Both the position numbers and the translations under genes were made by a program. A stretch of 10,388 nucleotides of DNA, from positions 1-10,388 of the forward strand of contig JAKAMV010000267.1 in NCBI GenBank assembly GCA_021812735.1. Direction: 5' to 3'. Within the stretch, counting starts at the first letter, position 1. Every line of letters starts with the position of its first letter. Below the pieces are notes generated by a model. The model ran no database searches, was not told the DNA's origin, and saw only the letters and a list, made by a program, of their open reading frames with translations. The DNA is from Chloroflexota bacterium. Lineage in GTDB: Bacteria > Chloroflexota > Limnocylindria > Limnocylindrales > CSP1-4. Positions 1 through 5,974 of this stretch are shown piece after piece.

Positions 1-1500
1 GGCGAGGGCCTCGAGCTCGCGCAGGGTCTCGATCTCGGCGCGCAGTTCGGTGATCGTGCGGGCCGCGGTGGCGAGATCGACCGCGTGCTCCTCGGTGTCC
101 TCGGTCTCGGCGGCGGTCGCGTCGTCGGCGTCGTAGTCGTCGCGCTCCTCGCCCCCCTCGGAGAGCTCGCGCACGGTAGCGAGGCTGACGCGCTCGAGTT
201 CCGGCTGGCGGAGGCGCGCCTCGGCGCCCTGGCGCAGCTGCTCGGTCTCGGCGAGCGTGCGCTCGAGGCGCTCGCGGCGGCGGCGCAGACTCTGGTAGAT
301 CGCCTCGGGCGAGGACGCCAGGCGCCGCTGCAGGACGGTCAGGGCGAAGCCGACGATGGTGCCGCGGCGGCCCTCCCCTTCCGACTTCAGGCGCTCGGCG
401 CGGTTCATCTCCTCGCGCACGTAGGTGGTGACGCGCTCGTAGAGGTTCGCCTCGGGGTCCGAGAGCTCGTAGGGGACGACGTAGGCGAAGCGGGGCGGGA
501 AGAGGGGCCGCCCATCGAACTTGACGAGCTGCTCTTTGACCAGGCGGCGCATGAGATCGTCGGTCGAGGGGGCCGGCGGCGCGACCCCGGCCCCGTTGCG
601 CCGATGGCCGGCAAACCGGTCGGGGTCGAGCAGGCTCATGAACAGCTCGAAGTCGGCCTCCTTGCCATTGTGGGGCGTGGCCGTCAGGAGCAGCAGGTTG
701 CGGGTGTGGGGGCGGACCCGCTCGGCGAGCTTGCGGCGCTTGGTCTCCTTGACCTCGTCGCCGAAGAGGGTGGCCGAGAGCTTGTGCGCCTCGTCGAACA
801 CGACGAGGTCCCAGTCGGGCGCGTTCTCGAGCACCAGCTGGAGGTCCTCGTCGCGGGCGAGCCGGTCGAGCCGCGCGATGAGGAGGTCGTGTTCGCCGAA
901 GGGGTTGCCGGTCGCGGCGCCCTCGATCGACTCGTTCGTCAGCAGATCGAAGCGCAGGTGGAACTTCTCGGCGAGCTCGCTCTGCCACTGCTCGACGAGC
1001 GAGCCCGGCACGACGATGAGGCAGCGGCGCAGCTCGGCGCGCACGAGGAGCTCACGGATGTAGAGCCCGGTCATGATGGTTTTCCCGGCACCGGGGTCGT
1101 CGGCCAGCAGGAAGCTCAGCGGCTGGCGGCCCAGCATCTCCTGGTAGACCGCGGTGATCTGGTGGGGCAAGGGTTCGACCAGGCTCGTGCTGACCGCCAC
1201 GTACGGGTCGAAGAGGTAAGCGAGGCTGATGCGCTTCGCCTCCGACGCGAGGCGGAAGGCGTCGCCGTCCCCGTCGAACGACCAAGGGCGACCTTCCTCG
1301 ACGAGGGTCAGGCGGGGCTCGTCCTCGCGAAAGAGGAGCTTCTCGGCGACGGCCCCGTCGGCCGCCCGATAGGTCAGGGTGACGACCTCGGAGCCGTGCC
1401 ATTCGAGGTTGACGACCGTGACGGATGCGTCGGGCAGCACCCCTGCCACGAGCGCGCCGGCAGTCAGATCCTCGAGGCGAGCGATGTCGTGCCTCCTCAC
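1..1500 (-). CDS. SNF2-family defence-type helicase (DrmD/DUF3883-helicase-like), N-terminal part
   Basis: The first 500 residues of a large DNA-dependent ATPase; the second RecA-like lobe and C-terminus lie beyond the left edge. I read this frame myself from the complement. Visible parts are an N-terminal segment ending in LFDPYVAVSTSLVEPLPHQ (Q-motif region), Walker A DDPGAGKT with Lys140, motif II DEAH at 236-239, motif III LTATPHNGKE near 272-281, then LQRRLASSPEAIYQSLRRR and an acidic, charged, probably coiled-coil stretch after about residue 400. This wording is typical of SNF2 helicases of about 1000 residues found in DISARM (DrmD) and in methylase/DUF1156/DUF499/DUF3883 defence clusters; that link is family knowledge, not shown here. 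The start is uncertain. GTG at 1500 is used, and GTG at 1515 is possible. The best ribosome site, AGGAGG at 1492-1497, lies six bases before an ATC codon at 1483-1485, where relatives seem to begin (M-A-R-L-E-D-L). All core motifs present look intact. Confidence 0.87.
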   Translation of the reverse strand, partial: MRRHDIARLEDLTAGALVAGVLPDASVTVVNLEWHGSEVVTLTYRAADGAVAEKLLFREDEPRLTLVEEGRPWSFDGDGDAFRLASEAKRISLAYLFDPYVAVSTSLVEPLPHQITAVYQEMLGRQPLSFLLADDPGAGKTIMTGLYIRELLVRAELRRCLIVVPGSLVEQWQSELAEKFHLRFDLLTNESIEGAATGNPFGEHDLLIARLDRLARDEDLQLVLENAPDWDLVVFDEAHKLSATLFGDEVKETKRRKLAERVRPHTRNLLLLTATPHNGKEADFELFMSLLDPDRFAGHRRNGAGVAPPAPSTDDLMRRLVKEQLVKFDGRPLFPPRFAYVVPYELSDPEANLYERVTTYVREEMNRAERLKSEGEGRRGTIVGFALTVLQRRLASSPEAIYQSLRRRRERLERTLAETEQLRQGAEARLRQPELERVSLATVRELSEGGEERDDYDADDATAAETEDTEEHAVDLATAARTITELRAEIETLRELEALA

Positions 1501-1943
1501 GGGCGTCGGCCACACGCGCCCTCCGTGCTGCCGCCTGCCCGTTCCTGTCGTGGTCAAGCTCCACCATACACGCTCGCGTGCCAGCTCGGGTGGCACGGTG
1601 AGCGGCTGGGCAGCACTGTCACGTCGTTCCCATCGTCACGGTCCACGGCGCAAGGCTGCAGGTCCCCGCCTCGTCTCCCCTTCCCAGGCGGGCCAGTGAC
1701 GAGGGATTCCGTGGCGTGGCGGCACTCGGAACGTCGCATGGACCGCGCCCGAGGAGACGGTGAGCAGCCTCACCGCGCCCAGTCGCATTGGCGTCTATCA
1801 CCCGATCGTCCGGTGCGATCAGGGTCCCATGAGATGCCCACAACTAAACGCGGCGCCATATCGACAGGACACGGCCCTCCCGACACGCTTCTGGGCATCG
1901 CGCCGACACCAGTCGGACGCACCACCCACGGAGGGACGCACGC
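1501..1943. other. Divergent intergenic region between two SNF2 genes
   Basis: About 440 bases separate two head-to-head SNF2 helicase genes. I see no convincing gene here: all frames give arginine/proline-rich or low-similarity text, and the long plus-strand frame crossing it is a shadow of the minus-strand helicase. The region should hold promoters for both genes. A -10-like TATGGT lies on the minus strand around 1564-1569, but no good -35 accompanies it. The region contains the inverted repeat annotated separately. The plus-strand end carries the ribosome site of the 1944 gene (GGAGGG at 1930-1935). Confidence 0.6.
1577..1597. repeat. Inverted repeat CGTGCCA-N7-TGGCACG
   Basis: A perfect seven-base inverted repeat (arms 1577-1583 and 1591-1597) with a seven-base spacer. 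It is placed 77-97 bases upstream of the likely start of the minus-strand helicase, inside the divergent regulatory region. The dyad is the size and placement of a dimeric repressor operator; alternatively it could be a hairpin in the helicase leader transcript. No regulator gene is adjacent, so the operator role is inference. Confidence 0.45.
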
Positions 1944-3974
1944 ATGGCAGGACGGGTCGACACCACCAGGCTGGGGGACCGGCTGGGGGTCGGGTGCGAG
2001 TACGACGCGACGCTGGTCGCCGAGGTCCGGAGCCCCCAAGGGGCACTGTGGCACCCAGGGGCGCGGCGCTGGACCGCCGATCTGACTCCGGTGGTGCTCC
2101 TCTGGGCGGCGGAGCGCGGCCTGCGCAACACCCATCGCGCTCGCGCGCTGATGGTGAGCCGGCCCACCGATGTCGTCGTCACGACCGAGCACCTCGACCG
2201 CGATCCCGTGCGGGCGACCCTGGCCGCGATCTCGGTGCGGCTGACGGCGGATCCCGCGCGGATCACCGATCTCGAGGCGCTCGGCGGCGTGCGCGCCGCG
2301 TCCCAGGACTGCTGGCGATTCCGGGCGCCGGTGGCGACATGGCGTGCGCACCGGCTCTCCGAGCTAGTCGCCCGGCGGTGCGCCGACCCTCGCGCCGTCC
2401 GCGCCCTGGCCGCCGTGTGTGCTGAGGCCGAACGGCTGGAGGCGGCCGAGACCGAGGCGCGGCTCGCCGCCGCGCTGACCGCCGACCCGGTGTCCGTCCT
2501 GCCCGCTTCGCCCGACCTCGCCCGTAGCCTGCGGCCCTACCAGCGCGAGGGCGCCGCGTTCGCCGCCGCCCGGACCGGCGCTCTGCTCGGCGACGAGATG
2601 GGGCTGGGCACGACGCTGGAGGCGTTGGCCGCGCTGGAGATCACCGGGGCCTACCCGGCGCTCGTCGTCTGCCCGGCGGGCCTGCGCGTGCACTGGGAGC
2701 GCGAGGCCGCCCGATGGCTCCCCGGGCGGCGGGTGATGCTGATCGATGCGCCGCCGCGCGCGCCCCTGCCGGGCGGCCGGGACGTGTACGTGGCGAGCTA
2801 CGACACCGTGCGTCGCGCGACCGGCCCGTTCGAGGGGCTCGCCCCCCAGGCGCTCGTCCTCGACGAGATCCAGGCGCTGCGCGACACCCGCTCCGCGCGC
2901 ACCCGGGCCATGCTGGACCTCGCCGACGGCGTCCGTGCCCGTGGCGGCCGCGTGCTCGGCCTGAGCGGCACGCCCATGGTCAATCGCCCCATCGAGCTGG
3001 CAGGCCCGTTGCTCGCCGTCGGGGCGCTGGGGCCAGGCGCGCCACTCGGCGACTTCTGGTCGTTCGCCCGCCGCTACGCGCGGGCCCGGCGCCGCGCCGA
3101 CTGGTGGGATCTCACCGGCGCCGCGTATCTCGACGAGCTGAACGCCCGGCTGCGCGCCACCTGTTACCTCCGGCGGATCAGCGCCGAGGTGCTCCCACAG
3201 TTGCCCGCGCTGCGGCGCTCGCTGGAGGTGTCCGTCCCGGCCGAGCACTGCACCGACGACGCCGCGGCGCGCTCCCTGACCGCGCGGCTGGTCGCGCGCC
3301 GTCGCCAGCTGGCCGCGGTGCACGGCCCGGCGTGGGCCACCCGGCTTGCCGCGGAGGCGCCACGCTGGCGGCGGGACCTCGAGTACCTGCGGCGGCGCGC
3401 CGGGCTGGCCAAGGTGCCGACGGTCGTGGCCCAGGTGCACGACCTGCTCGAGACGCAGGGTCGCAAGCTCGTCATCTTCGCGGTCCACCGCGAGGTCGTG
3501 GAGGCCCTTCTCGCCGGCCTCCCGGGCGCGCTCCGCCTGAGCGGCGCCGACGATCCGTCGCGCCGGCAGGCCATCGTCGATCGATTCCAGTCGGATCCCG
3601 ACTGCCGCGTCCTCGTCACCACCGTCACGGCGGCCGGCCTCGGGTTCTCGCTCACCGCGGCCTCGGACGCCATCATGGCCGAGCTGCCCTGGTCGGCGGG
3701 CGCGCTCCTGCAGGCCGAAGCCCGGCTGCATCGGCCGGGGACCGCAGGCCCGGTGACGTCGCACATCGCGCTCGCCGCCGGCACCATCGACCTGCCGATT
3801 TGGGAGCTGCTCACTGACAAGGCCTGCATCCTCGCGGCCGCCCTCGACGGCGATGCCGACGCGTCGGGCCCGCTGGGGCCGCTGGGTCAGCTGTTGACCC
3901 TCCTCGCCGGTGGCCAGGCCGACGACACGGCGCCGCTCACCGCCGGGGCGGACCCCGCCACGCGCGCGGCGTGA
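1944..3974 (+). CDS. SMARCAL1/HARP-like SNF2 ATPase with degenerate Walker A
   Basis: A 676-residue SNF2 superfamily protein. The N-terminus (about 17-50: CEYDATLVAEVRS..GALWHPGARRWTADL) resembles HARP/SMARCAL1-type DNA-binding repeats. The ATPase core starts at LRPYQREG near 200. It has motif I GDEMGLGTT at 216-224, motif II LDEIQ (D307-Q310), motif III LSGTP at 340-344 followed by NRPIEL, motif V TAAGLGFSLTAAS, and motif VI QAEARLHRPG at 590-599. The last part (AAGTIDLPIWELLTDK) also matches SMARCAL1-type proteins, which rewind or remodel branched DNA using ATP. The striking oddity is Thr223 in place of the catalytic Walker A lysine (ACG where AAG is expected), so ATP hydrolysis is doubtful; DEIQ also replaces the usual DEAH/DESH. 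The start is supported by GGAGGG eight bases upstream of ATG. The gene is divergent from the left helicase and convergent with the 4017-4823 gene (gap of 42 bases). Confidence 0.92.
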   Translation: MAGRVDTTRLGDRLGVGCEYDATLVAEVRSPQGALWHPGARRWTADLTPVVLLWAAERGLRNTHRARALMVSRPTDVVVTTEHLDRDPVRATLAAISVRLTADPARITDLEALGGVRAASQDCWRFRAPVATWRAHRLSELVARRCADPRAVRALAAVCAEAERLEAAETEARLAAALTADPVSVLPASPDLARSLRPYQREGAAFAAARTGALLGDEMGLGTTLEALAALEITGAYPALVVCPAGLRVHWEREAARWLPGRRVMLIDAPPRAPLPGGRDVYVASYDTVRRATGPFEGLAPQALVLDEIQALRDTRSARTRAMLDLADGVRARGGRVLGLSGTPMVNRPIELAGPLLAVGALGPGAPLGDFWSFARRYARARRRADWWDLTGAAYLDELNARLRATCYLRRISAEVLPQLPALRRSLEVSVPAEHCTDDAAARSLTARLVARRRQLAAVHGPAWATRLAAEAPRWRRDLEYLRRRAGLAKVPTVVAQVHDLLETQGRKLVIFAVHREVVEALLAGLPGALRLSGADDPSRRQAIVDRFQSDPDCRVLVTTVTAAGLGFSLTAASDAIMAELPWSAGALLQAEARLHRPGTAGPVTSHIALAAGTIDLPIWELLTDKACILAAALDGDADASGPLGPLGQLLTLLAGGQADDTAPLTAGADPATRAA

Positions 3975-4016
3975 GCGCCGCGCCGCTCTCCCTCCAACCC
4001 CCGTGCCGGAGAATCC

Positions 4017-4823
4017 CTACGCCCGCGCAGGCTCGTCCGCCTGCCCGGCGGTGGGAATGATCACGTCAAGTGGCCCCACCGTGATCATGTCCAAGGCGGC
4101 GTGGTCGGCGCTGGCGGCGCGCGGATCGCGCCCGAGCTCCCAGGCGATGAGTTGCCGGCCGGTCGAGCGCTCGTAGGCGCCCATGGCGTCCTCGGCCGTG
4201 GCGTAGGTCAGGCGGTGCGCCACCACCTGGCTGATGCGCACCCCGTGAATCACACCCGTCGCCCGAAGGCGGGCCAGCGTCCGATCCCCCAGCCGGACCG
4301 GGGCCCCGCGCCCGGCCGCCCAGCGCCGCGACAGGGCCCGCAGCCCGCCCCCGGCATAACTCGCCCGGGTGCCGCCCCGGGGATGGCCCCGGATGGGTCG
4401 CACCTCGAGCCGCGCGTGGTCGTAGAGCCAGCTGATGAGATCGAGCGCCAGAAGGTCCTCGGGCACGAGGTCGGCGGGGTGGGCCGCCAGGCGCCAGCCC
4501 GCCATGGCCGGCAGGCCGGAGGTCTCGTGGCGGCGAATCTGGCGGGCCCGGTCCCGCTCCGCGACGAGGGTGACGATCTGGGTCAGGGCACCGGCGATGA
4601 CCCACGCCGTGATGGCGGCGCGGTAGGGCTGGTCGAGCACGCTGGCGATCCCCAGGCCGGCCAGCACGCCGACGAAGACACCGCGCCACAGCGCTAGGCG
4701 CAGGCGCTCCTGGCTCCAGCGCTCCCGCAGCGCGCGCCGCAGGGGGCGGCGCAGGGGCCCCGGGTCGCCCGGGTGCGTGGCGGTCCGCTCGTGCTCGCCC
4801 ATCCCCTCCTCGCCCCACAGCAC
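4017..4823 (-). CDS. Two-helix membrane protein of unknown function
   Basis: A 268-residue protein I do not recognise. A basic, arginine-rich N-terminus (about 20-45) is followed by two hydrophobic segments, about 46-63 (WRGVFVGVLAGLGIASVL) and 69-87 (AAITAWVIAGALTQIVTLV). A soluble C-terminal domain of about 180 residues follows, with the conserved-looking stretch LTYATAEDAMGAYERSTGRQLIAWELG. The helical hairpin with long cytoplasmic parts suggests an inner-membrane anchor, but no function can be assigned. The start at 4823 is GTG. An in-frame ATG at 4802 (MGEHER) follows GAGGAGGGG almost directly and is an alternative. A promoter-like TTGACC/GACGAT pair sits just upstream (4854-4881), divergent from the promoter of the zinc-ribbon gene. 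The balanced composition and two clean helices favour this frame over the glycine/arginine-rich minus-strand frame that overlaps it. Confidence 0.75.
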   Translation of the reverse strand: MLWGEEGMGEHERTATHPGDPGPLRRPLRRALRERWSQERLRLALWRGVFVGVLAGLGIASVLDQPYRAAITAWVIAGALTQIVTLVAERDRARQIRRHETSGLPAMAGWRLAAHPADLVPEDLLALDLISWLYDHARLEVRPIRGHPRGGTRASYAGGGLRALSRRWAAGRGAPVRLGDRTLARLRATGVIHGVRISQVVAHRLTYATAEDAMGAYERSTGRQLIAWELGRDPRAASADHAALDMITVGPLDVIIPTAGQADEPARA

Positions 4824-4853
4824 GACCGGCGCATCCCGATCGCGGTTGCGCGG

Positions 4854-4881
4854 ATCGTCGGCGCGCGCGGCGTGTGGTCAA
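4854..4881 (-). promoter_or_regulatory. Promoter-like element for the 4823 minus gene
   Basis: On the minus strand, TTGACC (4881 down to 4876) is followed by exactly 16 bases and then GACGAT (4859 down to 4854), about 30 bases before the GTG start at 4823. The -35 matches TTGACA in five of six positions. The -10 keeps the A at its second and the T at its sixth position, the bases that matter most in TANNNT-type boxes of high-GC bacteria. The same geometry occurs twice more in the window. Confidence 0.45.
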
Positions 4882-4921
4882 GCGGGCGGCGTGTGCCGAC
4901 GTGACCCCCCGTTCGCTTGAC
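4877..4921. repeat. Inverted repeat GTCAAGCG...CGCTTGAC carrying divergent -35 boxes
   Basis: Perfect eight-base arms at 4877-4884 and 4914-4921 lie 29 bases apart in the 181-base gap between divergent genes. Each arm contains the TTGAC of one of the two outward-facing promoter-like elements. As RNA the pairing could extend through two G-U pairs and CGG/CCG to about 13 pairs. The simplest reading is that the symmetry comes from two back-to-back -35 boxes; a single symmetric operator for one regulator is also possible. Confidence 0.5.
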
Positions 4922-4944
4922 GCGAGACGCGACCTGCCGACGCT
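4917..4944 (+). promoter_or_regulatory. Promoter-like element for the zinc-ribbon gene pair
   Basis: TTGACG at 4917-4922, a 16-base spacer, then GACGCT at 4939-4944, 60 bases before the ATG at 5005. It shares the 11-mer CTTGACGCGAG and overall about 21 of 30 positions with the element before the RepA-like ATPase gene at 9784-9813. Strand and position fit a promoter for the two-gene unit at 5005-5780. Confidence 0.45.
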
Positions 4945-5004
4945 CCTGGTGCCGCCAGACAGGGGCCAGCGGGGCACCTGCGGCGTCTCGGGAGGATCCC
5001 CGCC

Positions 5005-5406
5005 ATGCCCACCCTCGGAAGCGCCGTGGCCACCACCTGCCCCGCCTGCGGGGTGGGTGAGCTCACCGGCCTGTGCACCCTCACCCGGGGCAACCCGGAT
5101 CCGGTCCCGGCCTCGCTGGGTCCGGTGGAGACCCTGTTCTGCGACGCCTGCGGGTTCTGGCTCCGCAATGGGGTGGTGCTGGAGCGCGGCGTGGCCCTCG
5201 AGCCCGCGGACGTCCGGGCCCTCGCCGGCAACCAGAGCAGCGACGAGCTCGAGGACTGCTATGTGGCCCCCGAACTGCGCCCGCTGCGCCTGGTGCCCAC
5301 CGACGCCTGGGCCGACCCCTCGTCGCCGGCCGCACCCGAGGCCCGCGAGCTGACCTCCATCACGCTGCACTTCGGGCGATCGCGCCGGCGGGAGCCGCGG
5401 CCGTGA
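5005..5406 (+). CDS. Small zinc-ribbon protein, function unknown
   Basis: A 133-residue protein with two cysteine pairs, CPAC at 12-15 and CDAC at 46-49, which form a likely four-cysteine zinc ribbon. An extra Cys24 lies between them. The rest is acidic and proline-rich with a basic last ten residues (GRSRRREPRP). There is no signal peptide and no membrane segment, so it should be cytoplasmic. I do not recognise a named family; zinc ribbons of this kind often act as nucleic-acid or protein-binding adaptors. The start is well supported by GGAGG at 4991-4995, nine bases before ATG. Its TGA (5404-5406) overlaps the ATG of the next gene by one base, so the two are probably translated together. 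Confidence 0.78.
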   Translation: MPTLGSAVATTCPACGVGELTGLCTLTRGNPDPVPASLGPVETLFCDACGFWLRNGVVLERGVALEPADVRALAGNQSSDELEDCYVAPELRPLRLVPTDAWADPSSPAAPEARELTSITLHFGRSRRREPRP

Positions 5407-5780
5407 TGACCCTCCTCAACCGCGCGTCCTGGTGGCTGCTGGGCTTCCTTGCCGCCAGCAGCGTGCTCGCCCTCCTCGTGGTGGGTGGGGCGGCGTTCAT
5501 CCTCCATTGGTCGGTGCCCCTCCCCCAGACCTGGCTCCTCTGCGCCGGCGTGCTGGGATACCTCCTGGTCCACGAGAGCCACGCCACGCCCGCCGGTCCC
5601 CCGCCCCCGCCACCGCCACCGGAGCGTGAGGTTCCCTTGGAGGACCTGGAGCACCTGCGGCACCTCTGGCAGCACGGCGACATCAGCGAGGCCACCTACC
5701 GGCGGGCGGTGGCTCAGGCCACCCGCCGCTACGTACCGCCGCCAGCTCCGCCCGATCCGCCGCGTCGGCGGCGCTGGTAG
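5406..5780 (+). CDS. Small membrane protein with SHOCT-like C-terminal segment
   Basis: A 124-residue protein with two hydrophobic segments, about 9-33 (WWLLGFLAASSVLALLVVGGAAFIL) and 42-56 (TWLLCAGVLGYLLVH). A run of eight prolines (65-72) follows, then PLEDLEHLRHLWQHGDISEATYRRAVAQ (77-104), which resembles the short SHOCT-type helical motif (L..L..L...G.I....Y/F). The tail is basic and proline-rich. The ATG at 5406-5408 overlaps the upstream stop codon as TGATG, implying translational coupling with the zinc-ribbon gene. A longer in-frame reading from 5073 is only open sequence inside the upstream gene and is not used. It is probably an inner-membrane protein that works with the zinc-ribbon product; the substrate and pathway are unknown. 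The gene converges on the cyclase gene, 194 bases away. Confidence 0.78.
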   Translation: MTLLNRASWWLLGFLAASSVLALLVVGGAAFILHWSVPLPQTWLLCAGVLGYLLVHESHATPAGPPPPPPPPEREVPLEDLEHLRHLWQHGDISEATYRRAVAQATRRYVPPPAPPDPPRRRRW

Positions 5781-5805
5781 GGAAGGCGCCTGTCGGGGAC
5801 CGATC

Positions 5806-5830
5806 AGATTGGCACGCGTGCGTGCCATCT
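5806..5830. terminator. Hairpin between convergent genes (candidate terminator)
   Basis: TGGCACG at 5810-5816 pairs with CGTGCCA at 5821-5827 around a four-base CGTG loop. The stem extends by AGA (5806-5808) with TCT (5828-5830) across a single bulged T, giving about ten pairs. It lies 26 bases after the stop of the membrane-protein gene and about 145 bases beyond the stop of the oppositely oriented cyclase gene. No T-tract follows on either strand, so it is a weak or Rho-assisted terminator, or simply a symmetric protein site. Confidence 0.45.
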
Positions 5831-5974
5831 AATGGCAGTTGTTGCTGGCCCATGTGTCACTGCCGGGGTCACAAAGCATCGCGCAGCTCCCGGGAGGCCT
5901 GGGCCGTCGCGGATATCGACCCCTGGGTGTTCTGACTGGGGGGCCGGTTACGGACGCAACGGGCTACTTGCGCG

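Noticed and set aside
1554..1843. Short minus-strand frames in the gap between the helicases
   Set aside because: No ribosome site, no domain-like sequence and composition typical of random GC-rich frames.
85..2085. Long plus-strand open frame (666 codons)
   Set aside because: It is the antisense shadow of the minus-strand SNF2 helicase; its translation has no recognisable motifs, whereas the complement gives Walker A, DEAH and TATPHNG.
2364..3764. Minus-strand open frame (466 codons)
   Set aside because: Lies entirely opposite the SMARCAL1-like gene, which has full SNF2 motif order; the minus frame has none.
3973..3988. GAGCG-N6-CGCTC stem after the SMARCAL1-like gene
   Set aside because: Only five pairs, overlaps the stop codon and lacks a T-run; too weak to call a terminator.
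4066..5370. Minus-strand open frame (434 codons) across 4823-5005
   Set aside because: Glycine/arginine/proline-rich, crosses a divergent promoter region and the zinc-ribbon gene; the alternative frames encode clean membrane helices and CxxC pairs.
5781..5974. Possible gene in the convergent gap
   Set aside because: The plus frame from 5832 continues as antisense of the cyclase C-terminus and has no ribosome site or recognisable content; only the hairpin is notable.
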